A stretch of DNA of 39,521 nt from a virus: positions 1 to 39,521 of IMG/VR virus record IMGVR_UViG_3300048592_001380; one strand, given 5' to 3'. Position numbers and translations under genes: made by a program. The notes beneath the pieces were generated by a model, which made no database searches, was not told where the DNA came from, and saw nothing but the letters and a program-made list of their open reading frames with translations. Below are positions 8,664-16,516 of this stretch, in pieces; position 1 is the stretch's first letter, and every line of letters begins with the position of its first letter.

Positions 8664-9342
8664 GCGGAAGCTCCCTGCGGGATCTGGCCGGTGCAGAGCA
8701 CGTAGATCGCCCGGAGCTGGTTCCACTGGTCGGTCCAGGACGCCGCCGGCCGCGCGGCGGACCTCTCGGGCGGGTCGAGAGCGCGCTCGAGCGGCGGGGG
8801 CTGCCGAAGGCGGTCGTAGTAGAGGATCATCCAGGCGAGGTAGCGCGCCAGGCGGTACTGATCCGCCTGGCGCGCGGAGGCTGCTGCGAGGAACGTGGCC
8901 AGCTCGCGCGGCGTGGAGTCCCAGAACTCAGCGGCGGGCATCCCGGCGCTGAGCGCCTCCGTCAGGAGGCGGTCCCACTCCCAGCCGCGCCCTGGCCGTT
9001 TGGGTCGCCACCCTCCCCACCGGGCTGCTTGTCGGGGAACGCGGCGTCGAGAACGGCGGGGATCAGCTCGAGGGCGATGATCACGCCGCCCATCTCGTCG
9101 ATCAGCTCGCCGGCGTCGGCCTCGGTTATCTCGGGATGGTGACGTTCGAGGGCCACCTTCAGCAGCGTCCGCACGTCGCGGAAGCTGATCCGGTCCGGCG
9201 AGAGCCGATCGCCGATCTCCAGGATCGTCTTGCAGCCCAGAGATTCGGAGAGCGAGACCAGCGCGTTCGTGCCGTAGCGCAGGGTGTAGGTCTTCTCCCC
9301 GACCTTGAGCGGGTACTCTCCGCGGAACTTGTTCGCCGTCAT
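8660..9342 (-). CDS. tail assembly chaperone G-T, made by -1 frameshift
   Basis: Fusion of the G-like protein with a downstream frame, equivalent to lambda gpG-T. Ribosomes read G from 9342 to the slippery heptamer CCCAAAC at 9004-8998, shift back one base, and continue in the frame ending at 8660. The product would be about 227 residues: 115 of G, 19 residues with no start codon of their own (RPGRGWEWDRLLTEALSAG), then 93 residues (MPAAEFWDSTPRELATFL onward). The T frame is open from the slip site to its stop. The block WEWDRLLTEAL ending in FWDSTPREL looks like a coherent domain only when the shift is used. G and G-T coat the tape measure and recruit tail-tube subunits. Confidence 0.85.
8962..9342 (-). 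CDS. tail assembly chaperone G
   Basis: A 126-residue protein beginning MTANKFRGEYPLKVGEKTYT, with the compact fold pattern of G-type chaperones: an N-terminal beta hairpin, then LRYGTNALVSLSE and helices through ALERHHPEITEADA. It ends in a low-complexity Gly/Ala/Ser tail (GQGAAGSGTAS), as expected when the zero-frame tail after a slip site is under little constraint. Its ATG overlaps the tail-tube stop as TGATG. The terminal stop TGA lies in the four-base loop of a hairpin with 7-bp perfect arms (8971-8965 and 8960-8954). Confidence 0.85.
   Translation of the reverse strand: MTANKFRGEYPLKVGEKTYTLRYGTNALVSLSESLGCKTILEIGDRLSPDRISFRDVRTLLKVALERHHPEITEADAGELIDEMGGVIIALELIPAVLDAAFPDKQPGGEGGDPNGQGAAGSGTAS
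8998..9004 (-). other. -1 ribosomal slippery heptamer CCCAAAC
   Basis: Read on the minus strand in the G frame it is C CCA AAC, an exact X XXY YYZ heptamer. The -1 frame downstream is open to the T stop at 8660. A short stem (CCAG pairing CTGG) begins three bases downstream and a stronger 7-bp hairpin lies 26 bases downstream; the latter is further than the usual 5-9 bases for a stimulator. Confidence 0.85.
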
Positions 9343-9788
9343 CAGACGAACTCGGGCTTGCCGTCGATGTCGATCTCGACCTGGGCGGTGATGATGCCGT
9401 CCTCGGGGTTGCCCATGTTGAAGGTCTTGACGATCCCGTCGACGTAGAAGGCCGGCAGGCCCTCCTTCGGCGGCGCGAGCTGGTAGTGGAACGAGTCCAT
9501 CGAGTTGTAGTCGGCGAGCAGCTTCAGGTGGATCGGGTCGTCGGCCTTGAACCCCAGGGTGAAGCCGATGGCCCCGGCATCGCGCCCGCCCGCCAGCTTG
9601 CGCATCCAGTCCGAGTCGGCGCCCGTTCCGTGGGGGCGGAGCGTGTGGACGTTCTTCGACATCCCGGGGCCGGAGATCTCGGAGGTGATCCAACCCACGG
9701 TCTCGTAGGTGTCGGTGAGCTTGTCGGTGGTCGCGTTGGTGCCCCGCTTCAGGACGACCTTGTGACCGTTGTAGGCGACGTCGGGCAT
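9342..9788 (-). CDS. major tail tube protein
   Basis: A 148-residue protein (MPDVAYNGHKVVLKRG) in the size range of tail-tube subunits. It is beta-rich with a central long loop (HTLRPHGTGADSDWMRKLAG) and an acidic, Ile-rich C-terminal strand (IITAQVEIDIDGKPEFV). GGAGGA stands five bases before the ATG. Being directly upstream of the chaperone G/T pair is the usual position of the tube gene in siphoviruses. The subunit stacks as hexamers around the tape measure. Only one tube gene is present and no sheath gene, supporting a non-contractile tail. Confidence 0.85.
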   Translation of the reverse strand: MPDVAYNGHKVVLKRGTNATTDKLTDTYETVGWITSEISGPGMSKNVHTLRPHGTGADSDWMRKLAGGRDAGAIGFTLGFKADDPIHLKLLADYNSMDSFHYQLAPPKEGLPAFYVDGIVKTFNMGNPEDGIITAQVEIDIDGKPEFV

Positions 9789-9803
9789 GTTCTTCCTCCG
9801 TCC

Positions 9804-10307
9804 TTAGGCCGAGGCCCCGAGGATCTCGACCTCGTAGGTGACGCTGGTGCCGGCGCCGCTGTTCGCGACGTTCAGCAGGTCCGCCGTGCCGGCCGTGACG
9901 GGCCAGCCCGCGACCGGCGCCACGAGCACGACCTCGCCGCCCGGCGGCAGGGTCAGGGTGTGGGCGGCCGCCCCGAACGGACCCAGGAAGCCGTTCGCCG
10001 CGGCGGGCTTCACGACCACGTTGTTGGTGTTCTCGGGCGCCGCCTTGATGCGGATCGCGCGGACCTTCGCGAACGTGATCACGGCGCCGAAGGCGTCGAC
10101 CAGCGACCCGGCCAGGTCGAGGTCCTCGTTCGCGCTGGCGGCCAGCGTCCGCTTGTCGGTGAACTTCCGGTCCACCTGGCCGTTGCCGGTCCCCGCGGCG
10201 AACTCGTTCACGTTCCGCTTCGAGTAGTCGCTGCGGACGGTCTCGAGGTCGAGCACGGAGTCGTGCTGGGCCTCGATGTAGGTGACGACTCGGGCCTTGA
10301 GGGGCAT
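9804..10307 (-). CDS. structural protein of unknown role
   Basis: A 167-residue protein beginning MPLKARVVTYIEAQHDSVLD. Its C-terminal half is beta-rich with LPPGGEVVLVAPVAGWPV and GTADLLNVANSGAGTS, a pattern seen in phage fibre-base and structural proteins. AGGAGA precedes the ATG by six bases. It sits between the DUF3168-like completion gene and the tail tube, so it may be a tail terminator partner or a decoration protein. The beta core near residues 115-165 resembles proteins that bind a lattice, but this is inference from composition. No signal or membrane segment. Confidence 0.65.
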   Translation of the reverse strand: MPLKARVVTYIEAQHDSVLDLETVRSDYSKRNVNEFAAGTGNGQVDRKFTDKRTLAASANEDLDLAGSLVDAFGAVITFAKVRAIRIKAAPENTNNVVVKPAAANGFLGPFGAAAHTLTLPPGGEVVLVAPVAGWPVTAGTADLLNVANSGAGTSVTYEVEILGASA

Positions 10308-10309
10308 GG

Positions 10310-10714
10310 TCAACTCTCCTTGTGGGAAACGAAGAAGTCGGCGCTGACGCGCCGCAGTGAGGTGGCGGGGTCGTACAGGTCGCGCTCTCCGCCAGGCGTG
10401 ATCACCGTGATCTCGACGCCGGCGAACGTGCCGGACAACCCGTCGGGCGGGCACAGGGCTGCCTGCACAGCGGCGGCCAGGTCCTTGACCTGGGTGTACT
10501 CGACCGCCCATGAGTCGATTTGGATGCGGGGCCTCGCGTGACCCAGCGGCAGCGCCCGGCCCGTCCAACGCACTCGCGAGATGAGCTGGTAGGTGATCGC
10601 AGGGAGCGTCGGCTTCTGCGGCAGCGGAGGCGGACCGACACGGTCCCCCACCAGCGCCACGACAGCCGGCGCCGCCAGCAGGGCCGCGCGGATCGCGTGC
10701 TCGACGTGAGCCAT
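10310..10714 (-). CDS. tail completion protein, DUF3168-like
   Basis: A 134-residue protein matching the DUF3168 / gp10-gp17-like tail-terminator pattern. It starts with AIRAALLAAPAVVALVGDRV, followed by PPPLPQKPTLPAITYQLIS, then RPRIQIDSWAVEYTQVKDLA and a C-terminal ERDLYDPATSLRRVSADFFV. These proteins form the ring that closes the head-proximal end of the tail. The ATG makes a TGATG overlap with the preceding gene. Identity is clear from the N-terminal and central blocks and from position. Confidence 0.9.
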   Translation of the reverse strand: MAHVEHAIRAALLAAPAVVALVGDRVGPPPLPQKPTLPAITYQLISRVRWTGRALPLGHARPRIQIDSWAVEYTQVKDLAAAVQAALCPPDGLSGTFAGVEITVITPGGERDLYDPATSLRRVSADFFVSHKES

Positions 10715-11031
10715 CAGCCGCGCTTCCTGCCCTTGCCGGCGCCCTGGACCGCGTCCTTCAGCCGGTCGCCGATCTCGGCCACTTCCAACGCGGCGGCCGG
10801 CATCGCCGCGGCGAGGTCCGCGGCCGTCAAGCTCGGCGAGCCAGAGACGGGGATCACCTGGTCGAGCCCGTGCAGCTCGGTGAGTTGGCCATCGCCGAAC
10901 TCGACGAGGCTGGGAGTGGCCGGTTCCTCCGGCAGTCGGGCCCAGCCTTCGCGCAGCGCCGCGGCGCCCTGGGCGCTGCCGAAGTCCAGCTCCTGACCTG
11001 CGTGCGGTCCCTTCGTGACGAGCAAACGCAT
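10714..11031 (-). CDS. small structural-operon protein, unknown
   Basis: A 105-residue protein: MRLLVTKGPHAGQELDFGSA, an acidic centre, and a basic C-terminus (GKGRKRG). It lies between the head-tail adaptor and the DUF3168-like gene, where some phages carry the gp10-like protein that is displaced in this genome. The first 60 residues look like a small beta domain. The start ATG is two bases after the adaptor stop. It does not resemble a known connector by eye, so no role is given beyond head-tail region protein. Confidence 0.6.
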   Translation of the reverse strand: MRLLVTKGPHAGQELDFGSAQGAAALREGWARLPEEPATPSLVEFGDGQLTELHGLDQVIPVSGSPSLTAADLAAAMPAAALEVAEIGDRLKDAVQGAGKGRKRG

Positions 11032-11033
11032 GG

Positions 11034-11357
11034 CTACTCCGCCCGGGCTTCGGCGAGCAGCTCGAGGCCCTCGCGTCGCCCGATCTCCTGCACGCCGTGG
11101 ATGTCGTACTCGCGGCCCCGGTACCGGAGCCGGTTGAGCGGCGTGACGTCGTCGCGGTACCGGATGCGGAACCGCGTCGCGTTGGTCGCCACACGCTGCT
11201 GGTCCCCGTACCGCTCGCCCCCCGGACCGGGAAGCACCTCGGCCCACACGGTCGCGAGCAGCGCCCAGGCCAGGCGGGCCTCTCCCGACAGCGGGTCGCG
11301 CTGTTCCTCGAGGACGAGAACCTCGAGGCGGCGGTCGAGCTTGCCGGCGGCGATCAC
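11034..11357 (-). CDS. head-tail adaptor / head closure protein
   Basis: A 107-residue protein of the SPP1 gp16 / HK97 gp7-like head closure family. It starts (V)IAAGKLDRRLEVLVLEEQRD, has WALLATVWAEVLPGPGGERY, then RFRIRYRDDVTPLNRLRYRG and a C-terminal GREYDIHGVQEIGRREGLELL. This order (length, WA-V-A motif, RYR, Y-I-G) is typical. The chosen start is GTG at 11357, in a GTGA overlap with the connector stop; a longer reading frame upstream runs inside the neighbour. The protein plugs the portal-connector complex after DNA packaging and links head to tail. Confidence 0.9.
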   Translation of the reverse strand: MIAAGKLDRRLEVLVLEEQRDPLSGEARLAWALLATVWAEVLPGPGGERYGDQQRVATNATRFRIRYRDDVTPLNRLRYRGREYDIHGVQEIGRREGLELLAEARAE

Positions 11358-11959
11358 GAGACCACCCAGCCTAGGGAGCGGATGGGCCAGAGCAGGCGCT
11401 GGGCCGCCTTGGTGTCCGTGTGGATGGTCCCGGTGATGGAGTCCTCGCGATAGGCGTACAGGTCGCCCAGGCGCAGCAGGAGACCGCTCACGACCTCCGC
11501 CGGGATGTGCTCCGGCTCGGCGCCGTAGCCGCAGACGAACTCGATCTCGACGGCCGAGGGGCAATCCTGGGGCGTGGGGTACGACTCGCCGTAGGCCGGG
11601 TAGAGCCGGCCGCGGCCGGCGGTCGGGCCCGCCGGCGCGTTGACCACGTAGCTCGCCGACGGCCAGGTCGTGAGCGTGCCATCGGTCGCCCGGTACTTGA
11701 CGTGCGTCACGCTCTGCAGCGGCGGCAGGGGCAGCTCGATCGGCGAGCCGTCGAACGGGAACGCGTCGAGCGTGAGCCGCCAGGTCTGCGTGATGAGGGC
11801 ACGGCCGAGGAAGTTCTCCGCCCAGCGGCGTGCGGCCGACACCTTGCGCTCGATGTCGGCGTCGTCCGCCATGTGGTCCACGCGCAGGTGGGCCTTGGCC
11901 ACGGCGAGCTCGACGGGCTCGGCGGCGGGCGGCGTCACCAGGCTCAACTGCGCGTGCAC
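11354..11959 (-). CDS. head-tail connector protein (gp6-like)
   Basis: A 201-residue protein of the phage connector family (HK97 gp6 / phiE125 gp8-like). It shows AVAKAHLRVDHMADDADIER, ARRWAENFLGRALITQTWRL, and a C-terminal helical part ending HTDTKAAQRLLWPIRS. It forms the ring under the portal. Two starts are possible. GTG at 11959 has TGGAGG four bases upstream and lies after the 13-bp hairpin at 11978-12011; GTG at 11992 would fall in the loop of that hairpin and has no ribosome site. The 11959 start is preferred. Confidence 0.85.
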   Translation of the reverse strand: MHAQLSLVTPPAAEPVELAVAKAHLRVDHMADDADIERKVSAARRWAENFLGRALITQTWRLTLDAFPFDGSPIELPLPPLQSVTHVKYRATDGTLTTWPSASYVVNAPAGPTAGRGRLYPAYGESYPTPQDCPSAVEIEFVCGYGAEPEHIPAEVVSGLLLRLGDLYAYREDSITGTIHTDTKAAQRLLWPIRSLGWVVS

Positions 11960-11977
11960 GTGGCCTCCAGCGGGTAC

Positions 11978-12011
11978 GGGCCCGCGCGCCACTCGAGCGG
12001 CGCGCGGGCCC
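11978..12011 (-). promoter_or_regulatory. 13-bp perfect GC hairpin between capsid-side and connector genes
   Basis: GGGCCCGCGCGCC at 11978-11990 and its exact reverse complement at 11999-12011 enclose an 8-base loop containing CTCGAG. It sits between the stop of the 12019-12471 gene and the connector start. No T-run follows on either strand, so it is not a classical terminator. An RNA-processing, pausing or 3'-end stabilising structure that keeps capsid-side expression above connector expression is the likeliest role. Confidence 0.6.
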
Positions 12012-12018
12012 TGGGGAG

Positions 12019-12471
12019 CTACGGGGTGACGACCTCATCGACGGCCGCGATGTGGGCCGCCTGGTTGCCGTACCGGGCGTGCAGCCCGAGGACCAGGCCC
12101 GCGACCTCGGAGGTGGCGGTGGCGACGGTGAGGGTCAGGCGGAAGTAGTCGAAGTCGTTCGCGACGTCGAGCTTCGACGGGTCGAGATTGATCAGCGCCA
12201 GCTTGTCCGAGTCGGTGCCCGCCTGGGTGAGCTGGGTGATGGCCGCGCCGGTGACGTCCTTCGCGCCGGTGCCGGACCCGTCGGTCGCCTGCTCGAGCTT
12301 CGCGTCGAGCGTGGCGTTGGTGCCGAGGCCGCCGGCCTGGACGATGGCGAGGAACTGCCAGTAGTCCGAGGCCTTGATCCAGCCGGACGAGGCATCGCCG
12401 GCGCCCTGGGCGTTGGGCGAGACCTGGCCCACGACCACGACCTGGTCGGAGGCCTTGATGGTTTCGAGCAT
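12019..12471 (-). CDS. capsid-associated structural protein (possible decoration)
   Basis: A 150-residue protein beginning MLETIKASDQVVVVGQVSPN. It contains ATLDAKLEQATDGSGTGA, AITQLTQAGTDSDK and LTLTVATATSEVAGLVLG, a family that I associate with phage structural operons next to the capsid, usually without assigned function. Its position directly after the major capsid gene and its small beta-rich form are compatible with head decoration. AAGGAG stands six bases before the ATG. Confidence 0.7.
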   Translation of the reverse strand: MLETIKASDQVVVVGQVSPNAQGAGDASSGWIKASDYWQFLAIVQAGGLGTNATLDAKLEQATDGSGTGAKDVTGAAITQLTQAGTDSDKLALINLDPSKLDVANDFDYFRLTLTVATATSEVAGLVLGLHARYGNQAAHIAAVDEVVTP

Positions 12472-12493
12472 CGTCTTCTCCTTCCCGTGGCCC

Positions 12494-13801
12494 TTACGAC
12501 AGGATCACGGCGTGGCTCAGGGTCTCGGAACCCTTGGCCGGGGACACGGCGGTCTTGAGCAGCGGCATGCCGCCGACGCGGACCATCGTGCGGAACGCGG
12601 TGATGGCGTAGTCGAAGTAGAGGTGGATCGAGGAGTCGTTCCGCGCGGCGCCGCGCTGAACCGCCAGGTAGCCGGCGGGGTTGACGAGCTGCAGGTCGCC
12701 CTCGGTGCCGAGGACGGAGCAGTGGCCGCTGATGTAGAGCGGCCGGCCGATGAGGGTGCCGCCCGGAGCGGACTGCAGGCCGTTCGGCGGCTGCCAGACC
12801 GGCTGCTGGCCGATCACCATCGTCGCGAGCTGCGGGATGGTGGACGGGTGGCCGACGTAGAACGACCGATCGGCGCCGCCCTCCGTCTTCAGCCGCGCCG
12901 CCATCTTCAGCGGGTCCGCCGCGGCGATCGCGGTCGCCCCCGCGCGGGAGACCGTCACCTTGCCGGCGTAGTTGCCGGCCGCCCAACCGAGGGGCTTGCC
13001 GACGCCGTTGCCGGACATGAAGGCCTCGACCATCTTCCAGCGGATGGCCTCGGGCACCTTCCGGTTCAGCCGGTCGGTGAGGCGCGGTGCGTCCTCGAGC
13101 AGCTCCTCCGTCGCCAGGACGAAGGCGTAGAGCTCGTTGACGCGGAGCTGCCGCGGGTCGGTGTCGAGCTTCGAGGGGCTCATCTGCGAGCCCTCCGAGC
13201 GCCAGTTCGCCTGGACGCCCGACGCGCCCCACGGCGTGGTCTCGTCGGCGGTGAGCTGGATGACGGGGCTCGAGGTGGGCTCGATGCTGATGGCCTGGAT
13301 CAGCGGGTCCTCGAAGACCATGCTCCAGACGCCCTGGCGGAACTCGGGCGGGATCTCCGCGCCCTCGGCGCCGGAGCTGGTGTGCTGGTTCGTCGGCGCC
13401 GCCAGCAGCCCGCCGTCGACCAAGCGCTGGTCGATCGCCATGGCGCGGTCGGGCCGGCAGAGGCCGTGTACGGCGCGCGCGAACTCGCCCATCGTGCGGA
13501 ACCCGCGGCGCGGGTCGCTGGCCAGGTTGGACGCGCCCACCTGCACGTTGATCGGGCCGGCGTCCAGCACGGGCGTCGCGGCCGTGGCCGCCGGCGCCTG
13601 GGCCAGCTCGACGCGCCGCTGCTCGGCGCGCACCAGGCCCTCGGCGTTCGCCAGCCGGGCCTCGAAGTCCTTCTGCTTGGCCTCCTCGTCGGAGGTGAGG
13701 CCCCGATTCTCCGTGCGCGCGGTCTCGAGCACCTGGTCGAGCCAGGCCTTGAACTCGGCCTTGACGGCGTCGCGCGCCTGGATGAGCGCGTTCAGTCGCA
13801 T
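12494..13801 (-). CDS. major capsid protein, HK97 fold
   Basis: A 435-residue protein. The N-terminal ~100 residues are a charged coiled-coil scaffolding (delta) domain (ARDAVKAEFKAWLDQVLE, EEAKQKDFEARLANAEGL), expected to be removed by the S49 protease encoded just upstream. The mature part begins near the Gly/Arg segment DPRRGFRTMGEFARAV and has HK97-type blocks: IPPEFRQGVWSMVFED, ELYAFVLATEELLEDA, GRPLYISGHCSV. The start is the ATG at 13801 with AGGAG six bases upstream; the frame opens 30 codons earlier but lacks a ribosome site. It follows terminase, portal and protease in the standard order. Confidence 0.95.
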   Translation of the reverse strand: MRLNALIQARDAVKAEFKAWLDQVLETARTENRGLTSDEEAKQKDFEARLANAEGLVRAEQRRVELAQAPAATAATPVLDAGPINVQVGASNLASDPRRGFRTMGEFARAVHGLCRPDRAMAIDQRLVDGGLLAAPTNQHTSSGAEGAEIPPEFRQGVWSMVFEDPLIQAISIEPTSSPVIQLTADETTPWGASGVQANWRSEGSQMSPSKLDTDPRQLRVNELYAFVLATEELLEDAPRLTDRLNRKVPEAIRWKMVEAFMSGNGVGKPLGWAAGNYAGKVTVSRAGATAIAAADPLKMAARLKTEGGADRSFYVGHPSTIPQLATMVIGQQPVWQPPNGLQSAPGGTLIGRPLYISGHCSVLGTEGDLQLVNPAGYLAVQRGAARNDSSIHLYFDYAITAFRTMVRVGGMPLLKTAVSPAKGSETLSHAVILS

Positions 13802-14009
13802 CGTCGTCTCCTTCGTGGCGGGGGCGCTGAAAGCGCGAAAGCGCGCTGCCCAGGGCTCCCCGAAAAACGTTCGGGATTCCCACCGGGGCAAGCGCGCTCG
13901 AAGGAGGCTAACTGTATGCCGGGGGTCCTCGCCGACGCGTGGCGTCTAAGCGAGGGGTACGGTTCGACGTCATGCTCGACGGAGCGTTTCGCTACGTCAA
14001 GCGGAAAGT
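13802..14009. other. structured gap between protease and capsid genes
   Basis: About 208 bases without a convincing gene, the largest gap in the head module. It has a perfect 6-bp hairpin CCCGAA/TTCGGG at 13859-13875 (loop AAACG on plus) and a GCGC-GAAA-GCGC mini-hairpin at 13833-13844, followed by the capsid ribosome site. A TTGACG hexamer is present on the minus strand near the protease end but no good -10 follows. I see an RNA leader, perhaps boosting or insulating capsid expression, and no firm promoter. Confidence 0.45.
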
Positions 14010-14918
14010 TCAGAGGGCCAGCTTCGCCCGGGCGACCTCCGCCGAGGCGAGCGCCGACATGCCGCGGCGACGCTCACCGGCGAGCGCGGCGGCCCGGCGG
14101 ATGGCGTCATCGAGCGTCCCGACGCGGTCGGCCATGCCCTGCTCGACGGCGGCCTGAGCCGCCACCATGCGACCCTGGCCGAACCCCTCGCGCACGGCCT
14201 CGGGCGCCACGCCACGGCCGCGCGCCACGGCCTTCACGAACAGGCCGTAGTAGTGGTCGACGGTCGCCTGGCGCGCGGCGCGCGCTTCGTCTCCCAGGGG
14301 CTCGTAGGGGTTGCCCTCGGTCTTGTACTTCCCCGCCGAGATCAGCGTCACCCGTCGGCCCTTGGCCTCGATCGCCTTCGACTGGTCCTCGTGGGCCGAA
14401 AACACGCCGATGCCGCCGACCTGGCCCGAGGGCGTGACGAACAGCTCGCTCGCCTGGGACGCGAGCCAGTAGGCCGACGAGCCGGCGTAGCTGTTCGCGA
14501 TCGCGACGATCGGCTTGCTGCGAGCCGCGGCGCGGATGACGTCGCCCGCCTCGATCGTGCCGGCGACCTCGCCCCCGGGGCTGTCGACCTCGAGCACGAT
14601 CGAGGCGACTGCCGGGTCCGCGGCCAGGGCTGACACAGCTTCACCCACGGCCGCGGTCGACGTGGTGCGGGCGGACTCGACCATCCCGCCCCGGTGCGTG
14701 AGCAGGCCCACGATCGGCAGGACGGCCACCTGGCCGGCGCTGCGGCGCAGGCCGTCGCCGGCGGCGGCCACGGCCGTGCCGACCGCGGCGTGGATCTCGG
14801 CGATGCGACGGAGCGCAGCCGTGCCCTCGGCGCCCAGCAGCTCGGCGCCGAGGGCGGCGATCTCCGGCGTCACGGCCCAGGGCCGGCCGGACAGGTACAC
14901 GATGTTCAGGTTCAGCAC
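14010..14918 (-). CDS. S49-family prohead protease (SppA/ClpP-like fold)
   Basis: A 302-residue serine peptidase of the S49 type used as phage prohead protease. Visible motifs are IVLEVDSPGGEVAG (residues 107-120, oxyanion region), NSYAGSSAYWLAS with the probable nucleophile Ser147, SGQVGGIGVF, and ISAGKYKTEGNP with the probable general base Lys199. The family processes scaffold and capsid during maturation. The GTG start at 14918 overlaps the portal stop by seven bases and has GAGGAG five bases upstream; the longer open frame is an out-of-frame shadow of the portal gene. The C-terminal ~60 residues are Ala/Arg-rich and may include a scaffolding part. Confidence 0.93.
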   Translation of the reverse strand: MLNLNIVYLSGRPWAVTPEIAALGAELLGAEGTAALRRIAEIHAAVGTAVAAAGDGLRRSAGQVAVLPIVGLLTHRGGMVESARTTSTAAVGEAVSALAADPAVASIVLEVDSPGGEVAGTIEAGDVIRAAARSKPIVAIANSYAGSSAYWLASQASELFVTPSGQVGGIGVFSAHEDQSKAIEAKGRRVTLISAGKYKTEGNPYEPLGDEARAARQATVDHYYGLFVKAVARGRGVAPEAVREGFGQGRMVAAQAAVEQGMADRVGTLDDAIRRAAALAGERRRGMSALASAEVARAKLAL

Positions 14919-16516
14919 GCGGACTCCTCTCCCAGCGCCAGCCGCTCGAGCAGCGGGACGCGCGTCTCTTCCCAGGCCGTGACCGCGGCGACGCCGCCCT
15001 GCAGCACGGCGGCGAGCTGGGCCTCGCAGTAGCGGGCGGCGGCTGCAGCGTCGACCAGAAGCGCCGAGGCCACACGGGGCGGGTGCTCCTCGCGGTAGAA
15101 CCGCGCGAGCCATGCCTGCCAGCCGGCGGGGTCGGCAGCGAAGCGCTGCGCCGCGCCCTTGCGGCGCGCGTCTCCAGCGATCGCCAGGACCTCCCGGCGG
15201 ACCACGGAGGCCGCAGCGCTGCGCGCCAGGGCCCGCAGGCGAGTCTCGCGCGAGGCGGCGTCTTCGTCGTCGTCCTCGCGCGAGTCATCGGGTGGCGGGG
15301 CTGCCGGCCGCCGCGGCGCGGGCGGCGCCGGCTCGGGCCGGGAGCCCCGGTCCATGTTCAGCGGGGTCAGCGGCTCGTCGAGGCCGGGCAGCGGGTTCCG
15401 GTTCTCCATCGCCCGGACCTCGTTCCGCGTGTAGATGCCCAGCTCGATCATGGTCCGGTAGAACGTGGCCCGTGCCGCGGAGTCGCCCCGGAGCAGGCCC
15501 TCGAGGCTCATCTCGACCGTGACGTCGCCGGCCTCGTCCGGGAACAGGGCCGTTGTCAGCTCCTGCTCGATGTTCTTGGTCAGCGGCGCCACCACGTGGG
15601 TGGCGAAGGCCTGGAAGAACGCCTCGGCGCTTGCATAGGTGGCGGTCTTGTCCGCGTAGCCGACCAGCACGCCCGGCACGCCGCCGCAGAAGCGGAGGAA
15701 CTCCTCCACCAGGAAGTGCTCGCCCTCGATGAACTGGGCATCGCGGGCGGAGAGGCTGAACTCCTCGATGGTCATCCCCTCGTCGAGCACCATCGTTTCG
15801 CCGGCCTTGTCGGGCCCGCCGTAGGCGCGCTTGAAGCCCGCGACCAGGTTGTCGCGACCGCTGTCCCCGAGCTCGCCGGGGTGCTTGATCACGACGGAGG
15901 GGCGGAGGCCGTTGCGGAATGCGGCCGTGCGGGCCCGCTGTGCCATCGTCTTCTGCGCCACGGCGTCGCGCATCAGGTCGAGCACGCCGACGCCGACGAT
16001 GCCGTCGCGCGAGAAGCCGCGGATGTGGAGCAGCTGCTCCTGCTCGAGGGGAACGGCGCGACCCGTCCGCTGGGTGTACTCGTAGCGCAAGCCGCCGTCG
16101 GGCCGCACCTCGAGCACTCGCATGCGGCTGGCGTCGAGCGGCCAGAGCTGGCGCTCGCGCCGGATCTCCGCGTAGTAGTTGCCGGCGAGCAGGACCTGGC
16201 CGACCAGGTGCATCCGCCAGCGGAACGACGTCTGGAGGCGGTTCGGCCGCAGGCGCAGCGGCGCGCGCCAGGGGTTGCTCTTGTCGACCTCGCGGCCCTT
16301 GCCGTCCTCGAGCTGGCGGTAGATGTTGATCGGGAGCATGGCGACGGCGGCCGACAGCACGTTGATGGCACGCCACACGACGGAGACCTTCAGGGCCGCC
16401 TCGGTCGAACCGGAGAGCGCGTCCATGTGGATGACGCTGCCCGGCGTCCAGGCCCGCGGGTCGCTCGAGCTGAGCGACGGGTAGCCGGCCGACAGGTAGC
16501 GCGCGAGCAGTCCCAT
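14912..16516 (-). CDS. portal protein, HK97 family
   Basis: A 534-residue portal of the HK97 type. It has SVVWRAINVLSAAVAMLPIN near the start, RWRMHLVGQVLLAGNYYAEI, the crown/stem pattern RDGIVGVGVLDLMRDAVAQK, and LTKNIEQELTTALFPDEAG. The C-terminal ~130 residues are low-complexity (PAPPAPRRPAAPPPDD, then an acidic stretch) and extend the protein beyond the common 400-450 residues. The ATG makes a TGATG overlap with the small membrane protein before it. The dodecameric portal sits at the capsid vertex and is the docking site for terminase. Confidence 0.95.
   Translation of the reverse strand: MGLLARYLSAGYPSLSSSDPRAWTPGSVIHMDALSGSTEAALKVSVVWRAINVLSAAVAMLPINIYRQLEDGKGREVDKSNPWRAPLRLRPNRLQTSFRWRMHLVGQVLLAGNYYAEIRRERQLWPLDASRMRVLEVRPDGGLRYEYTQRTGRAVPLEQEQLLHIRGFSRDGIVGVGVLDLMRDAVAQKTMAQRARTAAFRNGLRPSVVIKHPGELGDSGRDNLVAGFKRAYGGPDKAGETMVLDEGMTIEEFSLSARDAQFIEGEHFLVEEFLRFCGGVPGVLVGYADKTATYASAEAFFQAFATHVVAPLTKNIEQELTTALFPDEAGDVTVEMSLEGLLRGDSAARATFYRTMIELGIYTRNEVRAMENRNPLPGLDEPLTPLNMDRGSRPEPAPPAPRRPAAPPPDDSREDDDEDAASRETRLRALARSAAASVVRREVLAIAGDARRKGAAQRFAADPAGWQAWLARFYREEHPPRVASALLVDAAAAARYCEAQLAAVLQGGVAAVTAWEETRVPLLERLALGEESAC

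Noticed and set aside
8660-8941. Independent chaperone T gene from the ATG at 8941
   Set aside because: No ribosome site, and 19 codons of good coding sequence lie upstream of the ATG in the same frame, reachable only by the frameshift.
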